A DNA stretch of 64,000 nucleotides from Arthrobacter crusticola. GTDB lineage: Bacteria; Actinomycetota; Actinomycetes; Actinomycetales; Micrococcaceae. A program made the position numbers and the translations under genes. Positions 42,525 to 53,915 of the stretch are shown here, in pieces. The stretch spans positions 186,001-250,000 of the forward strand of contig NZ_SMTK01000002.1 in the NCBI RefSeq assembly GCF_004357995.1, in the 5' to 3' direction. The notes beneath the pieces were generated by a model. The model was not told the origin of the DNA, searched no databases, and worked only from the letters and a program-made list of their open reading frames with translations. How positions within the stretch are numbered: the first letter of the stretch is position 1; every line of letters begins with the position of its first letter.

Positions 42525-43583
42525 ATGATCTCCCTGAATGAACTGACGAAAACCTACGGACGCGGTGCGGATTCGGTCACCGTGCTCGACCGGCTCAACT
42601 TCGAGGTCGGCGCCGGCGAGATCTTCGCCGTCACCGGGCCGAGTGGCGCCGGCAAGAGCACGCTGGCCCAATGCATCAACCTGCTGGAGCGGCCCACCTC
42701 AGGATCGGTGGTCGTGAACGGCGAGGACCTTTCGAGCCTTCCGGAGAAGCGGCTGCGGGCGGCGAGGCGGCGGATCGGCACGGTGTTCCAGTCGGCGAGC
42801 CTGTTGAGCCGGCGCACGGCGTCGGAAAACATCGCCCTGCCGCTTGAATATCTCGGCGTGACGCCGGGGGAGATCCGGGCGAGGGTCGGGGAGCTGATCG
42901 ACCGGGTCGGCCTTGGGCCCAAGGCCCACTCGTATCCGTTCCAGCTCTCCGGCGGGCAGGCGCAGCGCGTCGGCATTGCCCGGGCGCTGGCCCTGCGTCC
43001 CGCCATCCTGTTAGCGGATGAGGCGACGTCGGGCCTGGACCCGGACACCACGAGCTCCGTGGTTGAACTGCTCAAACAGCTGCGGACCGACCTCGATCTC
43101 ACGGTCGTCTTCATTACCCACGAGATGGACACGGTGCGGCAGATCGCCGATTCGGTGGCCCGGCTGGAGCGCGGGCGGATTGTTGAGACCGGTGCGCTGG
43201 TCGACCTGCTGACCGACCACGGCTCCCCGCTGGGCCGGGCGCTGCAGCCGCGACTTAGGTTTGCAGCGGCCGACGACGACGCCGCCACCTGGTACGTCAC
43301 CTACGATTCGGCGGACGTGCCGGGGGACTGGATCCAGCGGGTCTCCGTGGACCTTGCCGTTCCGGTACATCTTCTCGGTGCGTCGGTCGAAACGGTTCAC
43401 GGGATCAATACCGGCAGTGCAACCCTCGGGATAGCCGCTGCGTCCGACGACGCAGTCCGGGCGGTCCTGGCCAAGTATGGGTTGAGCGGAACCCCCGATG
43501 CCAGTCGGGAGACCGGCGTCGGGGGAGCACCGGTTTCACCGGTTCGATCCGGGGCGGTTCCGGCGCTGGAGGGCGCAGCGTGA
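42525..43583 (+). CDS. metN: methionine ABC transporter ATP-binding protein
   Basis: A 352-residue MetN. Walker A GPSGAGKS near residue 38, signature LSGGQAQRVG near residue 140, Walker B ILLADEATSGLD near residue 162, and the switch ITHEMD near residue 200. The C-terminal NIL regulatory domain is present (VDLAVPVHLLGASVETVHG onward), which in this family binds methionine and inhibits transport. It ends in a Gly/Pro/Ala-rich tail. GTGA overlap with metI confirms co-translation. It energises methionine import with MetI and MetQ. Confidence 0.93.
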   Translation: MISLNELTKTYGRGADSVTVLDRLNFEVGAGEIFAVTGPSGAGKSTLAQCINLLERPTSGSVVVNGEDLSSLPEKRLRAARRRIGTVFQSASLLSRRTASENIALPLEYLGVTPGEIRARVGELIDRVGLGPKAHSYPFQLSGGQAQRVGIARALALRPAILLADEATSGLDPDTTSSVVELLKQLRTDLDLTVVFITHEMDTVRQIADSVARLERGRIVETGALVDLLTDHGSPLGRALQPRLRFAAADDDAATWYVTYDSADVPGDWIQRVSVDLAVPVHLLGASVETVHGINTGSATLGIAAASDDAVRAVLAKYGLSGTPDASRETGVGGAPVSPVRSGAVPALEGAA

Positions 43584-44299
43584 GCGCCGTCGTCGGTGGG
43601 TCGATCTATGTCCCGCGGGCCGATGTGCCGGTCGCCGAGCTTCCCGCACTGCTGCTGCCCGCCTACGGCGAGACCGTGGTGATGGTCGGCATCGTGATGG
43701 CGATTGTTCTGGTGGTTGGGACCCCGCTGGGCGTCCTGCTCCACAATGCCGCACCAGGCGGGCTCTTCGAGCGGCCGGCGCTGCATGCGGTGCTGGGATG
43801 GATCATCAGCGTGGGGCGGTCGCTGCCGTTCCTGATCCTGATGGCGTCGATCGTGCCGTTCACCCGCTTTCTCACCGGAACAAATATCGGCATTGCCGCC
43901 GCCGTGGTGCCGATGTCCCTGGCCGGGATCGCCTTCTTCACCCGGATCGTCGAGAACGCTCTGCGGTCCGTGCCGCCGTCGATCGTGAGGGTGGCCCGCG
44001 CGTCGGGCGGATCGAACCTGCAGATCATGAGGTCGGCACAGTTCGGGGAGGCGGTGCCGGCCGTGCTCGGCGGGCTGACCATCCAGGTCATCGCCATGAT
44101 CGAGTACTCGGCGATCGCCGGGACGATCGGGGCCGGCGGCATCGGCTACGTCGCGGTGACCTACGGCTACCAGCGGTTCGACAACACCGTCATGCTCGCG
44201 ACCATCCTCATCCTCGTGGCGACCGTCGCCTTCGTGCAGGTCGCCGGCGACCGGCTGGTCCGCTGGGTGACGCCGCAGAAGCGGCTGCAGCGGGCCTGA
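43580..44299 (+). CDS. metI: methionine ABC transporter permease
   Basis: A 239-residue permease with about five hydrophobic helices and the cytoplasmic EAA-type loop (RVARASGGSNLQIMRSAQFGEAVP) that contacts MetN. Its first GTG is at 43580. MetI proteins are usually about 217 residues; the additional N-terminal part (SIYVPRADVPVAELPALLLPAYGETV) is moderately longer than the norm. It acts as a homodimer in the membrane. A 70-bp gap separates it from metQ. Confidence 0.93.
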   Translation: MSAVVGGSIYVPRADVPVAELPALLLPAYGETVVMVGIVMAIVLVVGTPLGVLLHNAAPGGLFERPALHAVLGWIISVGRSLPFLILMASIVPFTRFLTGTNIGIAAAVVPMSLAGIAFFTRIVENALRSVPPSIVRVARASGGSNLQIMRSAQFGEAVPAVLGGLTIQVIAMIEYSAIAGTIGAGGIGYVAVTYGYQRFDNTVMLATILILVATVAFVQVAGDRLVRWVTPQKRLQRA

Positions 44300-44369
44300 C
44301 CTACTCCTCTCCTTCCTTTTCTTTCCATTCCCGCGCTGTATTTCAGCGCGCCCCTCGAAAGGCTTTGCC

Positions 44370-45296
44370 ATGTCTGAAAATCCATCTCCTTCCGCGTCCA
44401 CCACCCCTGCCGCCTCCCCGGAGCATGGCTTCACCCTGCGGAAGCGGCGCAAGGCGCCGTGGATCGCCGGGGGTGCCGCCGCCGTCGTCGCCGCGGGCGC
44501 CTTCATCGCGGTGCCGCTGCTGAACCCCGAGCGGTCGGCCGCCGAGACCGAGGGCGCCACCCTGCTGGTGGCCACCGCCGAGGGCAACTCTGCCGAGCAG
44601 GCCCTGGTGGAGTTCATCGATGAGGAGGTGGCCCCGAAGTACGGGATCGATATCGAGTTCAAGGGGCTCAGTGACAGCAACACCATCAACCGGGCGGTGA
44701 GCGAGGGTGAGGTCGCGGCCACGATCTACCAGCACAAGCTGTGGCTGGGGCAGGTGCTCGAGGCCAACCCTGACTTCCGGGAGACGGCGGTGGGCCCGGT
44801 GTTCCGGTGGGGCTTTGGCATCTGGTCGGATAAGTACAAGACCGTGGAGGAGATCCCCGAGGGCGGGACGGTGTCGCTGTATTCGGATCCGGCGAACGAG
44901 GCCCAGGGGCTGTGGCTGCTGGAGCGGGCCGGGCTGATCACCCTGAAGGAGGGGGTGAACAAGTGGGAGGCGACGCAGAAGGACATTGCCGAGAATCCCA
45001 AGAACCTTCGGTTCCGGCTGCTGGATTTCGCGGCGCAGTCGCGGGCCCTGCCGGACCTCGATGCCGCCGTGGGGTATACGGAGTACTACACGGCGGCGAA
45101 GATCCCGCTGGAGCAGCAGATCTTCGCTCCGCCGGCCCCGGATGAGTTCGCGTCCCAGCTGACTGTGGGGACGGACTACCTGGAGACGGAGAACATCAAG
45201 AAGCTCACCCAGGCCTTCCAGGATCCTGCCGTGCAGGAGTTCCTGGCCACCGATCCGGAGGTGAAGGAGCTGCTGCTGCCAATCGAGGGGAACTGA
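44370..45296 (+). CDS. metQ: methionine ABC transporter substrate-binding protein
   Basis: A 308-residue NlpA/MetQ solute-binding protein. The N-terminal 30 residues are hydrophilic with a KRRK patch, then a hydrophobic segment (WIAGGAAAVVAAGAFIAVPLL); there is no lipobox, so it is probably held by an uncleaved helix and not lipid. The binding domain begins LLVATAEGNSAEQALVEFI; YQHKLWLGQVLEANP and ENPKNLRFRLLDFAAQSRALPDLDAAVGY are typical. It delivers methionine to MetNI. Coupled with the SAM riboswitch upstream, this is a methionine uptake unit. No terminator is seen before the convergent gene 20 bp on. Confidence 0.9.
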   Translation: MSENPSPSASTTPAASPEHGFTLRKRRKAPWIAGGAAAVVAAGAFIAVPLLNPERSAAETEGATLLVATAEGNSAEQALVEFIDEEVAPKYGIDIEFKGLSDSNTINRAVSEGEVAATIYQHKLWLGQVLEANPDFRETAVGPVFRWGFGIWSDKYKTVEEIPEGGTVSLYSDPANEAQGLWLLERAGLITLKEGVNKWEATQKDIAENPKNLRFRLLDFAAQSRALPDLDAAVGYTEYYTAAKIPLEQQIFAPPAPDEFASQLTVGTDYLETENIKKLTQAFQDPAVQEFLATDPEVKELLLPIEGN

Positions 45297-45316
45297 CCGG
45301 CACCGGGAGCAGGCGC

Positions 45317-46048
45317 TTACCGACGGGCGCGGACCAGCCTGCCGGCCTCCTGCATGGCGTGCAGGATCTGCTCGCGATGATGCGGCCGGGTATTCAGGTT
45401 TGTGGCACTGGGGTGGGGCACCGCGGTCCAGTTGAGGGCTGCGGTGCCCGGAGACCGACGGCGCAGCACCTCCCAGCCCTCCCGGGCGAAGGTACCCATG
45501 GTGACCACCCGGTCGAGGTCGGTAAAGAGCTCGACGAAGGATTCCAGATGCGGGCCCGCCTCGAGGGTGTCGGCGCGCTTGGTTGCCTTGGTGCGGGTGC
45601 CCTCGGGCAGGTACCACGGCACAATGTTCCAGAGGGCGAACGTTGCCCGGTCCAGTCCAGCCTTTTGCGTGAGGGCGTACAGGTTCGCCGCCGTTGCGTC
45701 GTTGTTGTCGATAGAGATGAATCCGGATCCCCGTGACGCCGAGGACCGGCTGCCGGGCGCTTCGAGGAGGAAGAGCACCCTGGCGTTGACGCCGCCCCCG
45801 CTGGGGTCGAACCACGGAGCCGTGGACTCCGGATCCGCCGTCGAGCCCGTGCGGGCGTGGTTCAGCGACCGCACCCAATCGTTCAGCGGCCGAACGTGCG
45901 GCTCATCGACCAGCTTGAGCTTCCGCTTCACTTCAGCAGGATCGCGATGTGCGCGCGGCCTTTTCGGCCAAGCCACGGCGGCCTCAACCGACAACGGCAC
46001 AGCGCCCCGGCGTCCAGCGATGCCAAACGTGCCGTCTCCTGAATTCAT
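45317..46048 (-). CDS. uracil-DNA glycosylase-superfamily protein
   Basis: A 243-residue protein of the UDG superfamily. FLLEAPGSRSSASRGSGFISIDN near residue 100 forms the first motif region, LWNIVPWYLP follows, and PHPSATNLNTRP near residue 215 is the last motif. A basic N-terminal stretch of about 50 residues may bind DNA. The first motif is divergent from the GQDPYH or GEAPG types, so its substrate range cannot be stated and a DNA-repair role is an inference from fold. The gene stands alone. It is convergent with metQ and divergent from the choline dehydrogenase. Confidence 0.75.
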   Translation of the reverse strand: MNSGDGTFGIAGRRGAVPLSVEAAVAWPKRPRAHRDPAEVKRKLKLVDEPHVRPLNDWVRSLNHARTGSTADPESTAPWFDPSGGGVNARVLFLLEAPGSRSSASRGSGFISIDNNDATAANLYALTQKAGLDRATFALWNIVPWYLPEGTRTKATKRADTLEAGPHLESFVELFTDLDRVVTMGTFAREGWEVLRRRSPGTAALNWTAVPHPSATNLNTRPHHREQILHAMQEAGRLVRARR

Positions 46049-46168
46049 GAAGTCAACCTACATTCCTCAGCGGGGGAAGGTGCACCAGGCCAGTGACATC
46101 AGGCGGAGGCAGATAGCCGCACCCCGCCCTTTCATTCTCATAAGCGAGACGTCACCTATCCAGACCTG

Positions 46169-46197
46169 TTGACACAAAATGTGATCCCTGTCATATT
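46169..46197 (+). promoter_or_regulatory. promoter of the choline dehydrogenase operon
   Basis: TTGACA (46169-46174) and CATATT (46192-46197) with a 17-bp spacer, in an A/T-rich intergenic stretch. Transcription would start at about 46204, directly upstream of two operator-like palindromes. This is the best promoter by sequence in the window. Confidence 0.7.
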
Positions 46198-46205
46198 TTC
46201 CGAAC

Positions 46206-46238
46206 AGCGCATTATGCATTGAGTTGTGCAATGCGCAA
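46206..46238. promoter_or_regulatory. two operator-like palindromes downstream of the choline dehydrogenase promoter
   Basis: AGCGCATTATGCA (46206-46218) and TTGTGCAATGCGCAA (46224-46238). The second is a 15-bp inverted repeat with two mismatched pairs; the first matches the site at 57299 at 11 of 13 positions. Position at the transcription start fits a repressor. The IclR protein at 59697 is the only regulator in the island and so the best candidate (inference). Confidence 0.55.
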
Positions 46239-46285
46239 TTCGGCGGTTCCCAAGGTCACACGACGTATGAGGAGACTTTCGTATC

Positions 46286-47962
46286 ATGGCAGAATCCGGT
46301 TACGACTACGTCATTGTCGGCGGTGGAAGCGCAGGTTCAGCGCTTGCTAATCGATTGAGTGCCGACGGTAACCGGACAGTGCTTGTGCTTGAGGCAGGAC
46401 GCAGCGATTATCCGTGGGATTTATTCATCCAAATGCCGGCCGCCCTCACATTTCCCAGCGGCAACCCCTTTTATGACTGGCGTTACCAGTCGGACCCGGA
46501 ACCCCACATGGGGGGCCGCCGCATTGCGCACGCCCGCGGCAAGGTGCTGGGGGGATCGAGTTCGATTAACGGAATGATTTTCCAGCGGGGCAATCCGTTG
46601 GACTACGAACGCTGGGGCGCGGACCCCGGAATGGATTCCTGGGATTTCGCCCACTGCCTTCCCTATTTCAACCGCATGGAGACCGCGCTGGCCGCAGACG
46701 CCGATGATGAACTGCGCGGCCATTCCGGGCCGCTCAAGCTCGAACGGGGACCGGCGACCAACCCCTTGTTCAAGGCGTTCTTCGAGGCGGCCCAGGAGGC
46801 GGGCTACCCGCTCACCGACGACGTCAACGGCTATCGGCAGGAGGGGTTTGCCGCTTTCGACCGGAACGTCCACAAGGGGCAGCGACTCTCCGCCTCACGG
46901 GCGTATCTCCGCCCCGAACTCCGCCGCCGCAACCTCACCGTGCGCACGCGGGCACTGGTCACCAAGGTGAACTTCAGCGGCAATGTCGCAACCGGCGTCA
47001 CCTACCGCAGGAACGGCCGGCTCCACACCGTGGCTGCCGGTGAGGTCATCCTTTCCGGTGGAGCCATCAACACCCCGCAGCTGCTGCAGCTCTCGGGGGT
47101 GGGCGACAGCGCACACCTTTCGTCGCTCGGCATTGAAACTGTTGCCGATCTGCCCGGCGTTGGGGAGAACCTCCAGGACCATCTCGAGGTGTACATCCAG
47201 CACGCGTGCACCGAACCGGTGTCGATGCAGCCCAATCTCAGCCCCTGGCGGTATCCGTTCATCGGGCTCCAGTGGCTGCTCGGCCGCACCGGCCCGGCGG
47301 CCACCAACCACTTCGAAGGAGGCGGCTTCGTCCGCTCGAACGATGAGGTCGCCTACCCGAACCTCATGTTCCATTTCCTCCCGGTCGCGGTGCGCTACGA
47401 CGGCCAGAAGGCCGAAGCCAAACACGGCTACCAGGTGCATATCGGCCCCATGTATTCCGACGCCCGCGGCACCCTGAAAATCAAATCCACGGACCCGACG
47501 GTCCACCCCTCGCTGCTGTTCAACTACCTCTCCACCGACCAGGACCGCCGGGAATGGGTGGAGGCTGTGCAGGTAGCCCGTGACATCCTCGGCCGGCCGG
47601 CGATGTCCCGGTTCAACGGAGGCGAGATGTCGCCGGGGCCGGGCATCCGCACCGATGCGGAAATCCTTGAGTGGGTGGCCCGCGACGCCGAGACTGCCCT
47701 CCACCCGTCCTGCACGGCGAAGATGGGCCCCGAATCGGACCCTCGGGCGGTGGTGGACCCCTTGAGCATCAAGGTCCACGGCACGGAAGGACTCCGGGTC
47801 GTCGATGCATCGGCGATGCCCTATGTCACCAACGGCAATATCTACGCGCCCGTGATGATGCTCGCGGAAAAGGCGGCGGACCTGATTCTTGGCAACGCAC
47901 CCCTGGCCCCGCAGCACACGGACTTCTACCGGCACGGCAGCAGCCCGCTGGCCCGCAGCTGA
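46286..47962 (+). CDS. betA: choline dehydrogenase (GMC oxidoreductase)
   Basis: A 558-residue FAD enzyme. Dinucleotide site [18 protein letters not shown] at residues 7 to 24, [16 protein letters not shown] near residue 85 and [15 protein letters not shown] near residue 260 are the two GMC signatures, and [10 protein letters not shown] near residue 472 has the catalytic His region. Length agrees with BetA (about 550). It oxidises choline to betaine aldehyde, and may take the aldehyde further. Its partner aldehyde dehydrogenase begins 25 bp downstream. The ATG at 46286 follows GAGGAG. Regulation is probably through the palindromes at 46206-46238. Confidence 0.92.
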   Translation: MAESGYDYVIVGGGSAGSALANRLSADGNRTVLVLEAGRSDYPWDLFIQMPAALTFPSGNPFYDWRYQSDPEPHMGGRRIAHARGKVLGGSSSINGMIFQRGNPLDYERWGADPGMDSWDFAHCLPYFNRMETALAADADDELRGHSGPLKLERGPATNPLFKAFFEAAQEAGYPLTDDVNGYRQEGFAAFDRNVHKGQRLSASRAYLRPELRRRNLTVRTRALVTKVNFSGNVATGVTYRRNGRLHTVAAGEVILSGGAINTPQLLQLSGVGDSAHLSSLGIETVADLPGVGENLQDHLEVYIQHACTEPVSMQPNLSPWRYPFIGLQWLLGRTGPAATNHFEGGGFVRSNDEVAYPNLMFHFLPVAVRYDGQKAEAKHGYQVHIGPMYSDARGTLKIKSTDPTVHPSLLFNYLSTDQDRREWVEAVQVARDILGRPAMSRFNGGEMSPGPGIRTDAEILEWVARDAETALHPSCTAKMGPESDPRAVVDPLSIKVHGTEGLRVVDASAMPYVTNGNIYAPVMMLAEKAADLILGNAPLAPQHTDFYRHGSSPLARS

Positions 47963-47987
47963 CCCGCCCGTTGCCCCAAGGAGAACC

Positions 47988-49493
47988 ATGACCGATATCT
48001 CGACCCAACTCCTTCGCGGACTCTATGTCGGCGGAGAATGGCAGCTGCCCCGGGACGGCCGAACGCGCCACATCAGCAACCCCGCCGACGGCAGCCCCGT
48101 GGCCGTCGTCGCCGAGGGCAGCGCCCCCGACGCCGAGGCGGCGGTCGCCAGCGCGCGGAAGGCGTTCGACGACGGCGGCTGGCCGGGGACTCCGGAAAGG
48201 GAGCGCGGGCGCATCCTCGGGCGCGTCGCTGACCTGCTGGAGAGGGACAAGGCCGGTTACGCGCGCGCCGAGGCCCTCGACACCGGCAAGCGCTACGTCG
48301 AGGCGGAATACGACCTCGACGACATCATTTCCTGCTTCCGCTACTACGCCGGCATCGCCGGAACGGACAGCGGGCGGGTCATCGACACGGGCAATCCCGC
48401 GGCCCTCAGCAGGATCGTCCACATGCCGGTGGGTGTCTGCGCCCTGATCACCCCGTGGAACTACCCGCTCCTCCAAGTCTCCTGGAAGGTCGCACCGGCC
48501 CTCCTCGCCGGCAACACCTTCGTGCTGAAACCCAGCGAGCTGACGCCGTCCACGGCGATCCTGCTGATGGAGACGCTGTCCGAGGCGGGGGTCCCCGCGG
48601 GTGTGGCGAACCTGGTCACCGGTACCGGCCCGGACGTGGGGGCCACCCTCACCATCGATCCCCGGGTGGACCTCGTGTCCTTCACCGGCGGGCTCGCCAC
48701 CGGCAAACGGATCATGGAGGCCGGGGCCGGCACGGTGAAACGGGTGGCGCTGGAGCTGGGCGGAAAGAACCCGAACATTGTCTTCGCCGATGCCGACCGG
48801 GAAGCCGCGCTCGACAACGCCCTGACCGCGGTGTTCCTCCACTCCGGCCAGGTCTGCTCCGCCGGAGCGCGGCTGATCGTCGAGGAGTCGATCCACGCTG
48901 ACTTCGTGGCCGAACTGGCACTGCGTGCTCGCACCATCCGTCTGGGTGGTCCGTTCGACGAGCACGCGGAGGCCGGACCGCTGATCTCCTTCGCCCACCG
49001 CGACAAGGTGCACGCCTACGTGCAGGCGGGCATTGCTGAAGGGGCGCGGCTCGTATGCGGAGGATCCGTGCCGGACGATCCAGACCTCGCCGGCGGCAGC
49101 TACTACCCGCCGACCATCCTCGACGGCTGCACCACCTCCATGAAAGTGGTCCAGGAAGAGTCATTCGGACCCGTGCTCACCGTCGAAACCTTCCGATCCG
49201 AGGAGGAGGCCGTCCGCCTCGCCAACGACACCGTCTATGGGCTCGCAGGAGCAGTGTGGACCGGCGACGGATCCCGCGCCCAGCGCGTCGCCGAGGCGCT
49301 GCGCCACGGCACGGTCTGGATCAACGACTACCACCCCTATGTTCCCCAGGCCGAGTGGGGCGGTTTCGGTCAGTCCGGAAACGGCCGCGAACTGGGGCTC
49401 CTGGGGCTGGCTGAATACCGCGAAACCAAGCACATCTGGCAGAACATCGAGCCCGGCCCCAGCGGCTGGTTCGGTTCAGCGGAAGCGGGCTGA
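47988..49493 (+). CDS. betB: betaine-aldehyde dehydrogenase
   Basis: A 501-residue NAD(P)-dependent aldehyde dehydrogenase. LITPWNYPLLQVSWKVAPAL near residue 147, FTGGLATGKRIM near residue 227, ELGGKNPNIVF with the general base Glu near residue 253, and HSGQVCSAGARL with the nucleophilic Cys near residue 286 are intact. Downstream of a choline dehydrogenase the substrate is most likely betaine aldehyde; some related enzymes prefer aminobutyraldehyde. The ATG 47988 lies after CAAGGAGAACC. The final segment ETKHIWQNIEPGPSGW is normal for BADH. Confidence 0.9.
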   Translation: MTDISTQLLRGLYVGGEWQLPRDGRTRHISNPADGSPVAVVAEGSAPDAEAAVASARKAFDDGGWPGTPERERGRILGRVADLLERDKAGYARAEALDTGKRYVEAEYDLDDIISCFRYYAGIAGTDSGRVIDTGNPAALSRIVHMPVGVCALITPWNYPLLQVSWKVAPALLAGNTFVLKPSELTPSTAILLMETLSEAGVPAGVANLVTGTGPDVGATLTIDPRVDLVSFTGGLATGKRIMEAGAGTVKRVALELGGKNPNIVFADADREAALDNALTAVFLHSGQVCSAGARLIVEESIHADFVAELALRARTIRLGGPFDEHAEAGPLISFAHRDKVHAYVQAGIAEGARLVCGGSVPDDPDLAGGSYYPPTILDGCTTSMKVVQEESFGPVLTVETFRSEEEAVRLANDTVYGLAGAVWTGDGSRAQRVAEALRHGTVWINDYHPYVPQAEWGGFGQSGNGRELGLLGLAEYRETKHIWQNIEPGPSGWFGSAEAG

Positions 49494-49622
49494 CAAGGAC
49501 GTCTGCCCGATGGAGGGCCGGCTCCGGCCGGCGGGTTCATCCGCACCCCAAAGCGGAAGAGGCGAGCGCCGATCCACGGCGCAGGCTGGCATCATCGCGC
49601 GCTATTTACCTTAGGAGCTCGG

Positions 49623-51212
49623 ATGTTAGATCGGAACAGAACGGCCGATTCCAGTGGCATGGAGGAATTCGGCTACACCCAAACGCTTGACCGGAGCATT
49701 GGAAAATTCTCGAGTTTCGCCGCCGGGGTCAGCTATATTTCAATTCTCACAGGCGTCTTCCAATTGTTCTATTTCGGCTTCGGGACGGCCGGTCCGGCCT
49801 ATGCCTGGTCCTGGCCCATTGTTTTCGCCGGTCAATTGATGGTGGCGCTGTGTTTCGCGGAATTGGCCGGCCGGTACCCCGTCGCGGGATCCGTCTACAA
49901 CTGGGCGAAACGGCTCAGCACCGGGACCTGGTCCTGGCTCTCCGGCTGGCTGCTGCTCGTCTCCTCCATCGTGACCCTCGGGGCTGTTGCCCTGGCCCTG
50001 CAGCTCACGATGCCGCAGATCTGGTCGGGGTTCCAGATGGTGGGCGACGGGACGGGACCCTACGACTACGCCGCCAACGGCGTCATCCTGGCCACCGTTC
50101 TGATCGCCATCTCCACCCTGATCAACGCCTTTGGTGTAAAGCTCATGACCCGGATCAACAGCGTGGGGGTCTTCATCGAACTCTTCGCCGCCGTGCTGCT
50201 GATCCTCGCTCTCGGCTGGCACATCCTCCGCGGCCCCGGCGTGATGTTCGAACCCAAGGGGTTCGGCGCGGATCACCCGATGGGCTTCCTCGGCGTCTTC
50301 CTGATCGCCGCCATGGCGTCGGCCTATGTCATGTACGGCTTCGACACCGCGAGCTCCCTCGGCGAGGAGACCAAGGACCCGAAGCGGACGGCGCCCCGTG
50401 CCATCCTGCGTGCCATCACCGCTTCCTTCATACTGGGCGGCCTCATCATCCTGTTCGGCATCCTCGCCGCGCCCGACCTCGACGACCCCAAGCTCGGAGC
50501 CGTTGACGGCGGCCTGCAGCACATCGTGCTCTCGGTGCTCGGCGGGCCCTTCGGCAAGGCCTTCCTGGTCTGCATCGTCATCGCCATCACCGTGTGCACC
50601 CTCGCCGTCCACGCCGCCGCCATCCGGATGATGTTCGCCATGGCCCGGGACAACAACCTGCCGTTCAGCAGGCAGCTGGGCAGGATCCACCCCGTCCGGA
50701 AGACGCCGACGGTCGCGGCGATCGTCATCGGCCTGCTGTCAATCGTGCCACTCCTGGTCAACATCGGCCGGCCGGCGATCTTCACCATCCTCTCAAGCAT
50801 CGGCATCGTCCTGATCTACCTCTCCTACCTGCTGGTCACCGTGCCGATGCTGCGCCGGCGGCTGCAGAAGAAATGGCCGGTGGCCGACGACGGCGCCGGA
50901 TCCGGCTTCAGCCTCGGCCGATGGGGGCTGCCGGTGAACATCCTCGCCGTCCTCTGGGGCGGAGCGATGATGGTGAACCTCGTCTGGCCCCGGCAGGAGA
51001 TCTACAACTCCGTGCCTCCGTTCGAGTGGTACCTCCAGTGGGGCGGTGTGCTGTTCGTCGGTGCCGCGATCCTGGGCGGCCTTGCCCTGTACCACTTCCG
51101 GATCCGCCACCGCACCGGGGTGCTGCCCGAGCACCTCGCCCCGCAGCATCCCGCGCCGGTCCCCCCACCGGAGGATGACGGCCTGGATGCCGACCTCCAG
51201 ACCGCCCGCTAG
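49623..51212 (+). CDS. APC-family amino acid/amine permease
   Basis: A 529-residue APC-superfamily permease with about twelve hydrophobic segments, the first being SYISILTGVFQLFYFGFG. AELAGRYPVAGSVYNWAKRL near residue 85 is the conserved APC signature; FDTASSLGEETKDPKRTAPRAI near residue 240 is also typical. The C-terminal 35 residues are Pro/Asp-rich. It belongs to the amino acid/choline group as in many actinobacterial betaine loci, so choline or a related amine is plausible, but the substrate cannot be read. GGAG lies 7 bp before ATG 49623. Two terminator hairpins follow. Confidence 0.88.
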   Translation: MLDRNRTADSSGMEEFGYTQTLDRSIGKFSSFAAGVSYISILTGVFQLFYFGFGTAGPAYAWSWPIVFAGQLMVALCFAELAGRYPVAGSVYNWAKRLSTGTWSWLSGWLLLVSSIVTLGAVALALQLTMPQIWSGFQMVGDGTGPYDYAANGVILATVLIAISTLINAFGVKLMTRINSVGVFIELFAAVLLILALGWHILRGPGVMFEPKGFGADHPMGFLGVFLIAAMASAYVMYGFDTASSLGEETKDPKRTAPRAILRAITASFILGGLIILFGILAAPDLDDPKLGAVDGGLQHIVLSVLGGPFGKAFLVCIVIAITVCTLAVHAAAIRMMFAMARDNNLPFSRQLGRIHPVRKTPTVAAIVIGLLSIVPLLVNIGRPAIFTILSSIGIVLIYLSYLLVTVPMLRRRLQKKWPVADDGAGSGFSLGRWGLPVNILAVLWGGAMMVNLVWPRQEIYNSVPPFEWYLQWGGVLFVGAAILGGLALYHFRIRHRTGVLPEHLAPQHPAPVPPPEDDGLDADLQTAR

Positions 51213-51230
51213 TTTCTGCACCTCCTCCGA

Positions 51231-51282
51231 CCGGCACGGTGAAGGACCCGCCCCTCGGGAGGCGGGGCCTTCACCGTGCCGG
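51231..51282. terminator. strong bidirectional terminator hairpin
   Basis: CCGGCACGGTGAAGG (51231-51245) pairs perfectly with 51268-51282; after one mismatch CCCGCC (51247-51252) pairs with GGCGGG (51261-51266). The 21-bp stem and 8-base loop lie between the convergent permease and dmgO genes. Confidence 0.8.
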
Positions 51283-51334
51283 GGTGCCCAGCCGCCGGGT
51301 TCCATGACCTGGCGGAACCACCGCGTCACGACAA

Positions 51335-51362
51335 GGCCCCGCCTCCGTACAGAGGCGGGGCC
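51335..51362. terminator. second hairpin between permease and dmgO
   Basis: GGCCCCGCCTC (51335-51345) pairs perfectly with GAGGCGGGGCC (51352-51362) around a 6-base loop. It repeats the GGCGGGGCC element of the previous hairpin, possibly as the terminator of the dmgO operon coming from the right. Confidence 0.7.
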
Positions 51363-51407
51363 GTTGCGGTGACGGCGCCGGGACGGCGCGTTGGCAGAAA
51401 TCGGGAC

Positions 51408-53894
<2,487 letters not shown>

Positions 53895-53915
53895 TCAGGT
53901 TCTCCTGGGTGGGCG

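Noticed and set aside
41127-42671. A 514-residue minus-strand frame
   Set aside because: Antisense shadow of the monooxygenase, which has clear family motifs and a riboswitch in front.
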